Assembly (NCBI GenBank): GCA_905250115.1
Contig: CAJNOI010000060.1
Location: forward strand, 62,001-126,000
Length of the DNA stretch: 64,000 bases
Source of the DNA: Adineta steineri
Taxonomy: Eukaryota > Rotifera > Eurotatoria > Adinetida > Adinetidae
Direction of reading: 5' to 3'
Position numbers and translations under genes: made by a program. Numbering within the stretch: the stretch's first letter is position 1; each line of letters begins with the position of its first letter. This document shows, one piece after another, positions 13,869 through 29,067 of this stretch. Below the pieces are notes generated by a model. That model saw only the letters and a list, made by a program, of their open reading frames with translations, was not told the DNA's origin and searched no databases.

Positions 13869-14152
13869 TTTAAATAAAACGAATGAAAAATGATGTTATC
13901 TTTTTTAAGTTCTTTAATATATCGATTAGAAAATAAATTGTTGCGGCATAAGTTTCTCATAAAAACCGTTAATATTAGTTGTTTTATTTCATATGTATTG
14001 AAATCTTACGACCTCTATATCTCCTGAAGATGGCGAATGTATTCATTTTCCAATCATGATGAATCATTCGATTGTTTATTGCTCAAGTTGACTTTGCTAG
14101 TATTTTATTTTATTTCTCATTTATCTATATTAGAATCAATTTAATTGTAAAC

Positions 14153-15852
<1,700 letters not shown>

Positions 15853-16327
15853 AAAATTTTTTCTTATCTTTTTTAATTCACTTATTTGTGTTTGAAATTG
15901 TTCTCTTTAAAAAAGAAAATAAACAGAAATTTAAAATCTATTTTCATTCAATCAATTCATTCATAAAGGACGATTGGTTGTAAGTAAAACATATGGATTT
16001 ATATATCGTTGCCCTGGACGTCGGTCAATTAATAATTGCTTCTTTTTTCTTGCCCTCGTACATAGAAAAATAGAAAGAACATATCATGTGTACTGTCTAC
16101 GTTAATATCTGGTTGGTTGAAAATAACGGTCGACAATAGGACGTGCATAAAATCACGAGGGGAGGAGGTCATTGAGCGGTCACGAGTGGTGCACGACGTC
16201 CTTTTCGCCTTTTCTTCACTGAACAATCCTATTTTCTCTTTCATTCTCTCTTCTAGTAAGTTCAGACGTACATACATACATATACATAATAAACCATAAT
16301 AAAATCAACTAGTAACTACATTTCAAA
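15853..16327. other. short intergenic / probable promoter region
   Basis: This separates two genes in the same orientation. It should hold the PSMC6 3' UTR and the promoter and 5' UTR of the zinc-finger gene. A less AT-rich patch lies at about 16110-16210, in the right place for a promoter or 5' UTR, but no specific motif can be named. Confidence 0.4.
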
Positions 16328-19290
16328 ATGCCATCGCACAAGACTCCACGCTACTGCTTATACCGTCAATTTGTTGATGCTTATATGAAAGGACATCCAG
16401 ATATGACTCGATGTGTAGGTTCAAATTCTGATTTTTCTATTTTAATGATCGATTATTCTTATCTTTAGCTATCTCATACAGCTGCTCAAGCTGAATGGAA
16501 TGACATAAAAACTAATGAAGTTACTGTAAAAGAAAAAATTGACGAATATCTTGCAAAATTCAATTCAAGTAGTGCCTGTGGTTTAGATCGTGTTGAAATC
16601 GAACAACCAAAAAAGACACGAGGACGAAAGAAAAAAGCGGAACCAAATGTTGAACGAGAAAGTCTTGGTCGCGTGGCTAAACGTCGTAAAAAACGTGCAC
16701 CTTCATCAGAGATTGAAAATGAAATAATTAATGAAAATGAAAAACAACAGCAACAACAATCCGAAGAAGAAGAAGAAGATGAAGACGAAGGTGAAAAAAC
16801 AGTAGCTGAAGAAGAACCAGTAGCAGCAAAAAAGAAACCAGGAAAAATTCGTACAGCTGCTGAAATTCTTGCTAAAAAGACTCGAGCACCAGCACAAGAA
16901 AAAGTATCAAAAGAAATTTATGAAATCAATGAACGTATTATACAATTAGTTCAAGTTAAAAATATGGGTATGGCAACTGCTGAACAAGAAAAACAATTGA
17001 AAAAACTTTTAGTTGAACAAAAGAAAAAATCAAATGATTTAAAAAGACTTAAAGCTGAACAATCAGCTAAAAAACGTGCTCGTGAAATAAAAAAAGTAAA
17101 ATAGAGAAATAATATTAATTTAAGATTAAATCATATTTATATTATTTTTAGCGTAAAATTGAAGCTTTATGTGAAAAAAATCCTGAACTTGCAGCTGAAT
17201 TAAATAAAATCTATCGGCCAGTTATTGGTCGACCACCCATTGAAGAAGAATGTCCAGATTTATTACAAATTATTGAAGAAATTGCTAAAGTTGGTGGTGC
17301 TGCTGATGATAATCGACGTTCTGCAACAATTCGACCATGTTTAACATTAGATGATTTACGAGAAAAAATTAAAGAACGTGGTTATGATATTAAACGATCA
17401 ACACTTTATTATAGATTATTACCACATCGTTCGAATTCAATTGATGGTAAAAAACATGTTCGAACAGTTCCTGTACGTCTTCGTAAAGCTCAAAATGATG
17501 AACATAGCAAACATGAAGGTATTTGACTTTATTTTATCAAAATAAATAAATATGTTTATCTTTCTTTTCATTAGATGGACATTTTGCAACAGCAACAATT
17601 CGCTATATAAAAGATTTAGCTGGTATATTTGGTAATGATGTTGTATTTTTCTTATCACAAGATGATAAATGTAAAGTACCAATTGGCTTACCCGCTGCTA
17701 AAATACAAGCACCAATGCTTATGCATTTGGATTATCGTGTTCGTTTACCGGATCACGACTGGACTGTTGCACCACGTCATCAATTGACACCTAGGTAAAT
17801 AGTTTATATAAAAAAGAAATTAAATTCAATATTATTTTAATAGTGTTTATGCTGCTTGTATGATGACTGAGAATAATGATGTGGGTTATTCCGGTCCAAC
17901 TTATATTGCTATTCGTTCAGCTAAACATGATCGTAGTGATGCCAATAGTCATGCATGTGATTTTGATACTCTTGTTGGACTTAAAGAATTTGAAAAATCA
18001 GCACGTGATTATACAGGTCAAGTTAAACCAATTGTTATTATAACAGTTGATGGTGGTCCAGATGAAAATCCACGTTTTCCAAAAACACTTGTTGCTGCAA
18101 TAAGAAAATTTCGTAAATATAATATGGATGCTCTATTTGTTCTTACACATGCACCAGGTCAATCAGCTTATAATGTTGTTGAACGACGTATGGCACCACT
18201 TTCTCATGATTTAGCTGGTCTCATCTTACCACATGATCATTTTGGTACACATTTAAATGATTCAGGTGTAACCGTAAATCCTGATTTAGAACGAACAAAT
18301 TTTAAAAAAGCTGGAGAAGTTTTAGCTGAAGTTTGGTGTGGATCAATTATTGATGAATATCCTGTTGTAGCTGAATATATTGATCCACCTGCATCTTCTC
18401 AAGATGAATTACGTGTCATTGATGTTAATATTATTATGAATTATGTTTTAGATCGGTAAAAATAGTTTCTATTATTATTTTTGTTTTGACCATAATTCTT
18501 ATTTTTTAGTGTTTGTTATGATGAAGAATGTGAAGAACCAGTTGAACGTCGAATTCGACAACGTGATGAATATTATCAAGAAAGAGTTCGTCCTCCACGT
18601 ATTACATCCGAAGGAGATTTATTACGCGATACACCCAAATATGATATTGATGAATATTGGTGTGCAACACATGTTCTTCAAACACAATATACAATTCAAA
18701 TAATTCGTTGTAATTCAATATCATGTTGTGGTCCATGGCGTTCAAATTATATTCAAGTATTTCCACATCGTTTTCTTCCAGCACCAGTTGCATTTGAACG
18801 TACACCACGTGGTATTGCCATGGCTGAACGTGATTATCAAAAAGGTGTTTTTTATGGTTCATTAATTCAACGTATACAATTTCATGGTGTTGTTATGCAA
18901 AATACACAAAATGATATAATACCATTTGATTATTGTTGTGCAAGTGTACGAAAAGAATTAAAACGACGTGTTTGTTCAATTTGTAAACAATATATTCCAT
19001 CAGCTTATCGAATGAAAAATCATTATAAAATTCATCAACAACAATATGCATCGAATTGTCTTGATTATGATGATGAAATGTATCCAGATGAAACTGGAAT
19101 GGGTAATGAACGTGATGGAGAAGATGATGCACTTAGTAGTCAACGACCATTACCATCTGTATCAGATCCATCATCAAATGGTGTTGTCATTTTTTCGGAT
19201 ATGCTTGATTGGTTAAAATCTGATTTTGAAGAACTTGAACTTAAAGAACAAGCACTTAAAAATGTTGATAGAAAGAAACAGATAAATTAA
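16328..19290 (+). CDS. AT-hook / C2H2 zinc-finger protein with a DDE-transposase-like core
   Basis: Six exons: 16328-16414, 16469-17095, 17152-17518, 17575-17794, 17844-18455, 18510-19290; 897 aa. The N-terminus (PRYCLYRQFVDAYMKGHPD) looks like a small HMG-like helical domain, followed by an AT-hook-like TRGRKKKA near residue 79, and a Lys/Glu-rich stretch with coiled-coil character to about 240. Residues about 440-640 contain a strand ending in VDGGPDENPRF (D503), then ALFVLTHAPGQSAYNVVERR (E547). This resembles the second Asp and the Glu helix of RNase H-fold DDE transposases. One canonical C2H2 finger (C-x2-C-x12-H-x3-H) lies at about 793-813. The frame is intact with introns, so it is not a fresh transposon. 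Likely a nuclear DNA-binding protein of transposase origin; that role is inference. No gene name is justified. Confidence 0.85.
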
Positions 19291-20043
19291 TGAAAGATTA
19301 TTTAGAATTTATTTGTATCATTGTAGTTTATAATGAATTTCATGTATCGCATATTTAGGTTTTTGTTTTTTTTCTTCTTATATTAATTTTAGTCTTTTTT
19401 TTTTCATTGGAAAAATATATGTAAACTATTGATATTCAATTATAGAACATTGAATCTAAATTCTGTTAAATGTATTGTTGTTGTTGTTTTTTTGTGGAAC
19501 AAAAAAATTTGTTTTTCAATGTTAGATTGTAATAAATTTTGAAGTCACAAATGAAAAATTTGTAGTCATTTTCTCAGATTCAATAATTCACTCAACTATT
19601 TCATCATACGCTATTAGTTCGATCTTACACGATTAGTCATTGTAAACTGCAATCAATTTGACAAAAGATTAGAATATCTTAAGACATGCATTAAACATAA
19701 ACCGCCTAGGCCTAATGTCAACATCTGGTCCAATCTCCCAAACAGTTTGGATTTGATGCATGTCTATGTAAAAATTAGAATAGACATTACATGAATATCA
19801 TTCGTATATTTTGACATACTATAGTTCATATTATGATTCGGGTACTATCGAGGTCATTTGATATGATTCACGTTTAATTCTAGGGTTTATGTTTATATAG
19901 ATACATAAAATTTAAATGTAGATTTTTCTTTACTCCTATTTGTTATCGTATGTATCGTATATGTTCGTTACAAATTTTGTTTTTCTTCTTTAGAACATTT
20001 GACTATCGTATTAATTCTATTATTATAAGAAAAATAATTTTGA
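19291..20043. other. intergenic between two + strand genes
   Basis: AT-rich sequence without coding signal, holding the 3' UTR of the zinc-finger gene and the promoter of the MGC protein gene. A moderately less AT-rich patch at 19690-19760 has no recognisable structure. Confidence 0.5.
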
Positions 20044-21254
20044 ATGGGTTGTAAACATTCATCTTCACCACCTGAATCACCAATAAAACCAATTCAAAAT
20101 GGTGGTCCAATTGTATTAAAAAGTAAAATATCAATTCAACGTGCACAAATTATTGATCATCAAACATCAAATGGTATTAAATCGTTATCATCATCTGCCT
20201 TATCAATTTCTGCAAAGAAAAAAGTAAAGATTAATAAACAAATTTTATTTTTACTATTATTATATTAAATTTTAGACATGTCTTTCATTATCATCCTTAC
20301 CATTACCATTTACAGTATTATGTCTTGAAAAAACACTTGATGGTCATGATCATTATTTGATGAAACGATTTCAACTTGATACACCTTGTTTTTTACTTGA
20401 TGTTTCTCGAACACATATTCTTTTAGTTGATGGTAGACAACTACGTTTAATTAATATGGAAACAAAAGATATTGAAACATGTATTATACCACTTAATTGT
20501 GGAGATATTCAAGATATTTCTTGGTCATCAAAATTAAATGCATTTCTTATACTTACAACTGATCAATTATATAAAACTGGTACTAAACAATTACAACCAA
20601 TACCTATTCCTCAAATTCAGGTTATATTATTAATCAATTCATATTTTTTGTTAGAAAAAAATATAAATTCGTTTTTTTGTTTAGTTTATTATTGAAGGTC
20701 CTCGTAAATCTTATATGGCAGTTGATGGAGATGATTTAATTATAAATCGTTGTTTTGGATCTGATATTCGTCGTTATTCACTTGCCAATTTTTCTCTTGT
20801 TCAATCACCTTATGCTTATGCAAATGGAGAAAATTTATCTGTAACAAATATTCGATTGAATTCAAACAAAATTTTAGCTCTTGCTATATCTATCAATACA
20901 AAGCAAATGATTGATTTAGTTCAATTAAAAACAAATAAACTTATTCGTCGAATTAGTTTTGATTCAAATGAAAATATTTTATATCCAATTAATTTACATA
21001 ATAATGGTCAATGGTTTGCTAAAACATGTATACCTTGTGTAAATATTGGTCATTGTTTAATTTCATCAGAAGGACAAATAACAAGACTTACACTTTTTCC
21101 TGATCAAGATAATTTCATACGTTCTATTTGTATGAGTCCTGATAATCGATGGTTAATTGTTAGTCGACAACATTCAATTGAACTATATCAACCTTGCTCA
21201 TCATTTTTACCTTTGATGAAAGAATTAGTCGATGTTAGTAGTATTTCATTATAA
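20044..21254 (+). CDS. MGC-starting beta-strand-rich protein of unknown function
   Basis: Three exons, 20044-20223, 20276-20620 and 20685-21254, give 364 aa. The N-terminus MGCKHSSSPP is a classic dual acylation signal (Gly2 myristoylation, Cys3 palmitoylation), predicting membrane anchoring. About 60 disordered residues ending in a Lys cluster follow. The rest is made of short hydrophobic strands separated by polar turns (THILLVDGRQLRLINMETKD, ISWSSKLNAFLILTTDQLY, ICMSPDNRWLIVSRQHSIELY), in the style of a WD40-like beta-propeller without clear WD dipeptides. It is convergent with the TRAF-like gene, about 360 bp away. I do not recognise an orthologue; the propeller fold and membrane anchoring are inferences. 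Confidence 0.85.
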
Positions 21255-21614
21255 TGATAGTATTATTTATTTATTATATATATATATATATAAACTATAT
21301 ATGTGTGTGGTTTTCTTGATTTATATGTATGATTTTTTTTTAATTGTACGAGTGAAAACATAAGAAAGAAAACATGATTTAGACATCAAATATAATATTT
21401 GAGATAAATGATAGGATCAATTCAAGCTCTTCATTGTAAACAAATACTCTGACTTTTTTCTAGAATGTTTATTAAATGATCAATGCAAACATTTTTACAA
21501 AAAAAACTATATACAATCGCTTTCTCACTCATTCAGAGTAGTTTATAAAAATACAATCAAAAAAATAAAAATATATCTGATCTGAAGCCTGTAATATGTA
21601 GTCTTTTTTTAAGG
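21255..21614. other. convergent intergenic region
   Basis: Both neighbouring genes end here (stop at 21252-21254 on + and at 21615-21617 on -), so it holds two 3' UTRs. It contains a TA run near 21277-21292 and no coding signal. Confidence 0.6.
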
Positions 21615-23089
21615 CTATTTCGAATCATCTATATTTGGTAAATTTTCTTGTGGAGTTGATTCGGCTGATTTTCGTCGTTCCATTTCCGTTTCACACATCA
21701 TCCGTTGAATGTTTTTAGGAAGACCTGGATTTATACTGCATATGAAAGGAATCATTGTTTTTACTGTTGATTCAAAATCAACCATACAACGGATGAACAT
21801 ACAATCATCACGAACGTATGGATTGTTATCTTGTTGTATGATTGGTAAAGAGCAAAACTTAGGTATTCCAGAAGCAATATTCATGCTTGATCGTGGTCGT
21901 TGAAAACTGTTTGATTTGACATCAGGACGGAATGAATCGATAATGTGTCGTTGAGCATCCGTTTGATCATAAAGGCAAAATGTAATTTTATAGGAAAAAG
22001 GCCATTGTAGTATAGCATCGTAATCTCCTCGTAGAAGTACAAAAAACAATGAGAGATGAGTTCGTCGTGCGTTACCGTCGCCATTCAAATACAATCTCAT
22101 ACACATTTTGTAACCTGTAGGAGATGAATAGAATGGAGGAGAGTAGATACTTGTCTGACGATCGCTAATAGCATCTTTAATCTTTTGAGCAACATCCGTA
22201 ATTTTCCATATACATGTTCCATCATGTGCTGATTGATTCGTTATATCGGTCATCATTTGTTTCATATTTTCTATTTCCATTTGTAATACATTATTATTTA
22301 TTTGAGTAGCATCAATAAACTGATTACTTTCTTCTACAGAGCCCTTCAATAGTTCGATTTGTTTTTGTTGTTCCAAAAGATTACATCGAATCTCTGTCAT
22401 ATTTTGTTGAAGTTGAACCGTATCATCGACTATACATGAGACGCCCTCAGAAAGTATATTAAGATTATCCAATAGTCCGGAAATATTTTCATCGTCGTCT
22501 GATCGTTTCGTATGTTTCTCTGGTATTGCATGTAATTGTTTGATGTATGAAGTAATCGCTTTCGTAAGACATTCTTGATGAATTTTACTCAAATAATGTT
22601 CCTCTAACTCATCACTGGATACATAACTAAGACAACCAAAATTTGCGAGAGGGCATGGTACAGTATTGTCTATTGTCAAACGTCCCCGTTTCCCTTCGTT
22701 ATAAGTCTAAAATAAAGAAAAGAAATGAATTAGATATAAAGTCATTAGTTAGAATTATTGTAAGAAAAAAAGTTGTTTTATCAAATCTATATGAATTTTG
22801 TCTCGAATAAGTTATTAGATATCTGTTGCTTTACTTTCTTTCTTACTAACTTCGTTTTTGAAAAAGAAATACGTGTGTTTTCGAAACATGTCTGTTGACA
22901 TCTGTCCTCTTTTCTTCAAATAGTTGCATACATTCTAATCGAAATAATAGACAATAGTTTACATACCATTTCGTCATCACCAGAATTAGCACGTTTAATT
23001 GAAATCTGTCTGTTACAATCTGGTGTAATGATTGTAAGAGTATCATCATTTGGTTGCATAGCTAAGACGTCTTCTGGTAAAGGAGGCAT
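21615..23089 (-). CDS. TRAF-like adaptor: TRAF zinc finger, coiled coil and MATH domain, no RING
   Basis: TRAF proteins link receptors to signalling through a trimeric coiled coil and a C-terminal MATH/TRAF-C domain. Two exons, 22967-23089 (start ATG at 23089) and 21615-22706, join in phase 0 to give 404 aa. The first exon gives a short acidic leader (MPPLPEDVLAMQPNDDT). Residues about 51-85 have one TRAF-type zinc-finger-like unit (CPLANFGC then HYLSKIHQEC). A coiled coil runs to about 205. The MATH domain from about 210 to 355 is clear: WKI, SPPFYSSPTGYKMC, RLYLNGDGNARRTHLSLFF, WPFSYKITFCLYDQ, SFQRPRSSMNIASG. No RING finger precedes it, so direct E3 ligase activity is not expected, as in TRAF1. 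A further 5' coding exon cannot be ruled out. Confidence 0.9.
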
Positions 23090-26000
23090 TTGTCTATGTG
23101 GTTTATGGTAATGAAAAGAATGAAGAATACAATATGTTTCGATGTCTTTATAGTATTTTCTCTTCCTAAATGGAAAAAATCCCAAGTAAAGAACGAAAAA
23201 ATAAAAAGTTGCAAATTTCCAACTGCTAAAAGATTTTTTTGCTTTGAATCGTTCTGCGAAAAGGTGTCTCAATTATATATGTTTGTGGAATGACTCACCA
23301 CAGGGAAAAAACACAACATTTTTTTTTCTCTATTCTGTTGTCATCACATGTACTTGGTTTTCTCCCACAAAGATAAAATACCCATAGTATGTAATTGAAA
23401 GTTATGATAAACAAAAAAAAACAAATTATAATCATACAATTACTATCATTACTAATGATATTTTTAGTTATATAATCATGAATATAATATATAAACGTAA
23501 TGATAAAGATGAGAATCTTCTAAAAAAATGTATCAGTATCATATAAAATATGGGCTATAATAATAATAAAGAAGTATATAATATGATATTAAGAGATGCT
23601 AAAGAATGTTATCTTTATTATCTAAGAAATACGATCTTTGTAATAATCAACATATTTTCACTAATGAAATTATCAACATCAAAAGGTAAAGGTCATAGAT
23701 TTTTTTTATACATTTTACATCTATATTTTTATGTTTAGTTTTTAAATTACATTCATTTTCACTATCATATTACTATAAAAGAGATATGTGTATCTTCGAA
23801 ATGTATGTAAGGAATTTCCCACACGACAAAAGATCATTTACCTTGGAATAATCCCATAAGATAAGGAAGTCTTACTCAAGAAAATTATATAGAATGACTT
23901 GGTTTTGTCCTAGTATTAATATATTTCAATTAAAACTCTGTATTCTAACACAGAAATGTGTATGTATATATAAATAATGAATTGATTAACGAGAGATGAT
24001 ATGACATCGGATCTATTTCAATCAGAATATTATAAATTTCTAAAAAATGATGTATTACATATGATATTTTTCTTTTCAATCTGTTTGAGTGCATCTCATT
24101 TTACATTTAGTATAATGTCATAATGAGATAATCGTGATCAAATGAGATTAAAATATAAAACGAAAATCATCTTCTTCCGATCTTCTTTATCTTTTTTTTC
24201 GTATAAATAGATTATTTGATGAAGACTAATTCATCCGGTAAGCAACAAAAAAAATAAAAGATTCCCTATTGAATAACAATGCAATCAATCGATCTAATGA
24301 TCAATATGTATCTTTCTCTTTTGTTCAATTCTTAGTCTACTTCTTCATCGTTTTTCTTCTTTCTTTTCTGAACAAATAATACTGACTACATATTGAACCA
24401 TCAATGATGATGAACACAGTTTTTTGACCTTTCTTTTTAGTAATCGAGCTATAAGCCATCGATATATGTTGACAAATAGATAGAAAAAATGATATCATCG
24501 ATCATATTTATATACATATCAGTGCAATTTACTTATCAGTCTAATGTTTTTCTTGAAATTGAATATGGAAATGTCATAGTGAAGATAGTACTAAACTACT
24601 TCAATTTACTTCAAAAATTGATGAAAAAAAGTATCAATTTTTCTCACTTATATTTTTAATGAATATTCCTTATATATATTTTTTTTCTTCGCCCGAAGAT
24701 AATTTAATGTATGTGATTTGAGAATAGTGACCACCGGTCAGTTGTTCAAACTCAAGTATGTATATATGCATTGATCAACTGATGATGACGCCCTCCTCCC
24801 ACTTCTTTTCATTATATTCTTATTTTAGCACCTGCGGCAATGAGTTTGTTCATGACGAGCTAACTCGTGATGATGATAATAATGATGATGGTGATGATGA
24901 GAGTAACTGCCAGATTAATTTTGATCAATTCATACTACCGAGAAAGCTGCTACTACTGCTGCTTCGTTGAACATACAACACTTTGCACATGTTTCGACTC
25001 TTGTTTCCGTGTACATATACATACATATCCTATATCAAAAACAGAATACGGATGTATTCTTTCTCCTTTTTTTAATGGATTAGTTGAGATGAAGAAAACA
25101 AAATGTCTCCAGGAAATAACAACAATATATTCTAAATGAAACATTCTTCTGGGTTACTCGTGCTATAAACGATATATTGTTTAGATGAATAAACATAATG
25201 TCCTCCTATTTCTTCTTCTTCTTCTTCTTCTCTGCATGTGTATTCACTCATTGTTTTGATGTTAGCCATCTTGCATTGTCATCAATCACACATATATACA
25301 CACATATATATATCTTTTTTTTTCATCTACGAAGTCAGAGGTTCATCATATCATCATTATTGAATTCATACTCTCTCAGTACACTTCATTTTATCATAAA
25401 GAATCTTGATTATGTCTGTCTATTTGAGATGAAGACAAAAGGTGTGTAAAGAAAGCAAGAGAAATATTTGAACTAGACAAACATAAACTGTATTGAATTA
25501 AAAAAAGTAAGAGAGAGAAAGTGAGAGAGAGAGAGAGTGAGAATGAAAGACATGAGAATTTCAATGAGTGGCACCAGACGACAAGTCGATCACGTTATGC
25601 AAATATTATTTCGATGTGGTAGCTCTTACTAGTCGCTGGGGATATTCATGGTATGATCGTTCATTGGATTAGCACTATGTACAGTTCAAGACAGTGTCTA
25701 TTGAGATTTACACCATCATATAATTGCCATTCTTCACTTATCAAAAAAAGAAAAAGAAAAGAAGACATGAGTATGTATTTTTAGATAGACATATGAATGA
25801 ATGACATCAATCAAGCTTTTCTTATATCACTTTCATAACTTTTTCCTTAGTTTAATCTAATTTTAGTCATATTATAGAAGAATTCAAGCGAATCTCTTTG
25901 CACGAATTTCCGGTTTTTAACTAGTCGTCTGTCGATTGATTAATGATTTTGTCTAGCATGTATTTATTCGAACCATATACATATATATATATATATAAAT

Positions 26001-29000
26001 ATAGTATATGCGTGCAGTGTGACCTTTTCTCTCGTTAAAATTGTCAATCATTATTCTGTATAACCGAGATTGAGGCGGGTGAGTAATGCATTAGAATAAC
26101 ATACAACTATATTTAACGATGAGAGGAAGATTATTCTTTCTTATTATTGTGAACAAACGATGACCGACGGTTAAAGAATTCAGGTAAGTATTGAACGGAT
26201 ATACTGAGTAGAAGGTTAATTTACATTTTGTCGGCATGTCGCGTGTCAAATTAAAACATTGATCATATGTGTTTGTCCTACATAATCTATATATTTATAG
26301 TAATATTTTTAAAATAAAAATACGTGCCAACATATTTCTACTTAAATAAGTATAGGCTGTATACGTATTATATAATCGATTATATCTTATCATCTCTAAT
26401 TAATGGATCGAATAGAAGAAATATGTCTACTTTCGAATTATAATCCCTTTGCCGCAATACAAAAAGAAGCTTAGAGTCAGTCATCATTATTCATCCTGTA
26501 TACATATCATTGTTCATGTACATGTATACACCTTTGGCTATTTCACCTTTCGTTCATCTATCTGTCTAACAGTCTATGCCAGTCTTTTTCCACTTTGACA
26601 ATCATTCTCTTGAGAGATCAAATAGCAACACATATATACACACCTAAGACCTATCATATATTATATGAGATTTCAAATAGGTTAATGCGTTCACAGTTGA
26701 TGGACAATGTATGTATGTATGTATACTACTGTCTTGATGATTAAACATTCTGCTACATATAATATATATGTATAGATATATGAAAATCAGACATTTTTGC
26801 ATATCCGAGTGGTACACATGTTACATTTGATCAACGCAGACAAACGACAATGATGTCGATAATGATTTTACATTCATGATAACGAGCTCGAGCGAACAAC
26901 TTCCGTCTTCAAGTGGTTGAGCCACTCGACGCAGTCGATACGAGTAGAGATCACCACTACCATTTGCCTTAGAGCTAGGATCAAACGTTAGTAAAGATAG
27001 CTAATTGTAGCTGTTGGCTGACGAAGCGTGTGTGGCGGAAAAAGAAGAAGAGAAAGATAGAGACAAGAAAAATCTCAATAATTTATTGTATATTCAGTAT
27101 TTTTGGACAGACAGACAAGCCGCATACATACATACATATATATATATATATACACTGATAAGTGACGGAAAGGAAATGCTTACATCATCTCTCATTAGTA
27201 AACTTGATGTACACCTGTCCGATAATCGATAATCTTTTCCTATACTTTCTTCTTTTTTTTTTATGTCGGTAAAAGTTCAAATGGAAAAATACATGAACAA
27301 CTTTCTTTTTATAATAAAATATATTCACATTCAGTCAATTGAAACAACAGAGAGGAGGAACAATTCATTTATTCACCTATTGTCAAGGCGAATTCACTCT
27401 AGGTTTTATTTTTTTTCTTCTTTTCTCTCTCGTTTTTTTTTTTATGTATTGTACACCTACCGCGATTAGCATGATGGTGATGAAGAATAGAGTATACACA
27501 TATTCATACACAAGAGTATGCCGATTCTCCTCTGCGTGAGCAAATACTATATGAAGAAGAGGACTCTCTTTCGATTTTTTTTCTGTCCATATATACACAC
27601 ACACACACACAGACGCTAATCTCTCTGATGAAGATGATGTGGACATACATATAGTCCGTTTGTTTCGTCCATCGTATGATTTGATCAATAATTCATTATT
27701 CGTCCACATTCGTATACTAAGGTACACAATGAAAGAAAAGAAGACTTTCTTTCTTCATTGCTTCGATGATCTCCATTGCACACATGTTCTGAGTGCACAC
27801 ATGCATACACGCGATCCGACCATTGTTCAATACATTTACCATTGAACATATGTCGCGCTAGTCTAACTATATAGGTATAAGATCATTGACGCGTTTCCGG
27901 TCGTTAATGTTTTTGTTGTCCACCGTCACATTTTTTCCTTTTCTTATTCTCACATTCTCTTTAATTATGCACAGTACGACTAAAAGTTAATGAACATAGT
28001 ATAGTAAGTAAATGTGTGGTTGACCTAATCCGTGCTGTGTAGTAAAAAAAACGTGGTATGTATGCATGCTCCTGTCTATCAGTCACAAACAACTGCTTGT
28101 GTTTATTTCTAAATTCTATTAGACTTACACAACTCATCTTAGTTTACATGATTATCTAGTAGATCAAATTTTCTCTCATTTTTTGTTAATATAACTTTTC
28201 ATAATAAATATATATATACAATCGGGAGAGAAAATTACTTATAGATTAGTCGTAATTTCTTTTTTTTTATTATTATTATTATTAATAGAGGGCTTTTGAC
28301 GAGAAGAAAAAAAAAATGTGATTTGACTTTCTTCATACAAATGACACTTATTATGGATTGTTAATTTCTTCTTTTTTTTTATACACTTTCTGTCTGTTTG
28401 ACAATGTTACATTCTACGCAACCCATGCCATCGTTTGCGTAACATATTAGGGTACGAGAGAATGAGAAAAAACTGGATGGAGTTATGTTGTATTGGCATA
28501 AGAATGGCACGAAAGGAATAACAACAACAGAAAAGAGAAAAAAATATATATATATATAAAGACTCGGGCATTTGTCTTGTCGTTCTTCTCTTATTCTCGG
28601 TTTTTTTTCTTTCCTTCTTCTTCTTCTTCTTGCCACCCACAATTACTCATAGATACTCACTTATCGAGCTTGCTGCGCTACGTTCGCACGGCGTGTGAAG
28701 ACGAAAAGGTTGTCATTTTCTTCTCGTTTTTCTTTTTTTCCTATTCTATGCGGCATAGACACGCGCGCGTGTATACATACACAAAGGATAAAGATCTTGT
28801 ATTTAATGGTCAAGTTTAAATAGAAAAATCGAAGCCTCTTGATAATAATATGACTTCTCCTCACGCAACCAGGCATACAAATCACATACTAAAATAAAAA
28901 AAGGCTACAGTACCAATCATAGACGGTAAGATAATTTACATGCAACGATGCATGCAACACTACTATGTGATTTTGTTTTACGAGATCTATTACATCACAA

Positions 29001-29067
29001 CGTCATTTTCATTTTTTTTAATCAATATAAATACATAGATATATATTTGTTCTTTGTTTTATTTCAG
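23090..29067. other. 6-kb gene-poor region upstream of the NCAM-like gene
   Basis: No protein-coding gene is supported. Notable content: AT and CA/TA microsatellites (25982-25998, 27128-27152, 27595-27611), GAT-type triplets at 24867-24901, and a (GA)n tract at about 25510-25540. A GC-richer patch at 26880-27010 and a donor-like CAG/GTAAGT near 26185 are candidates for the promoter or non-coding first exon of the NCAM-like gene, whose ATG exon opens with a splice acceptor at 29067. Confidence 0.45.

Noticed and set aside
23090-23272. Upstream extension of the TRAF-like first exon on the minus strand
   Set aside because: The frame is open, but the residues before the Met at 23089 look like AT-rich non-coding DNA and contain no RING or zinc-finger cysteines.
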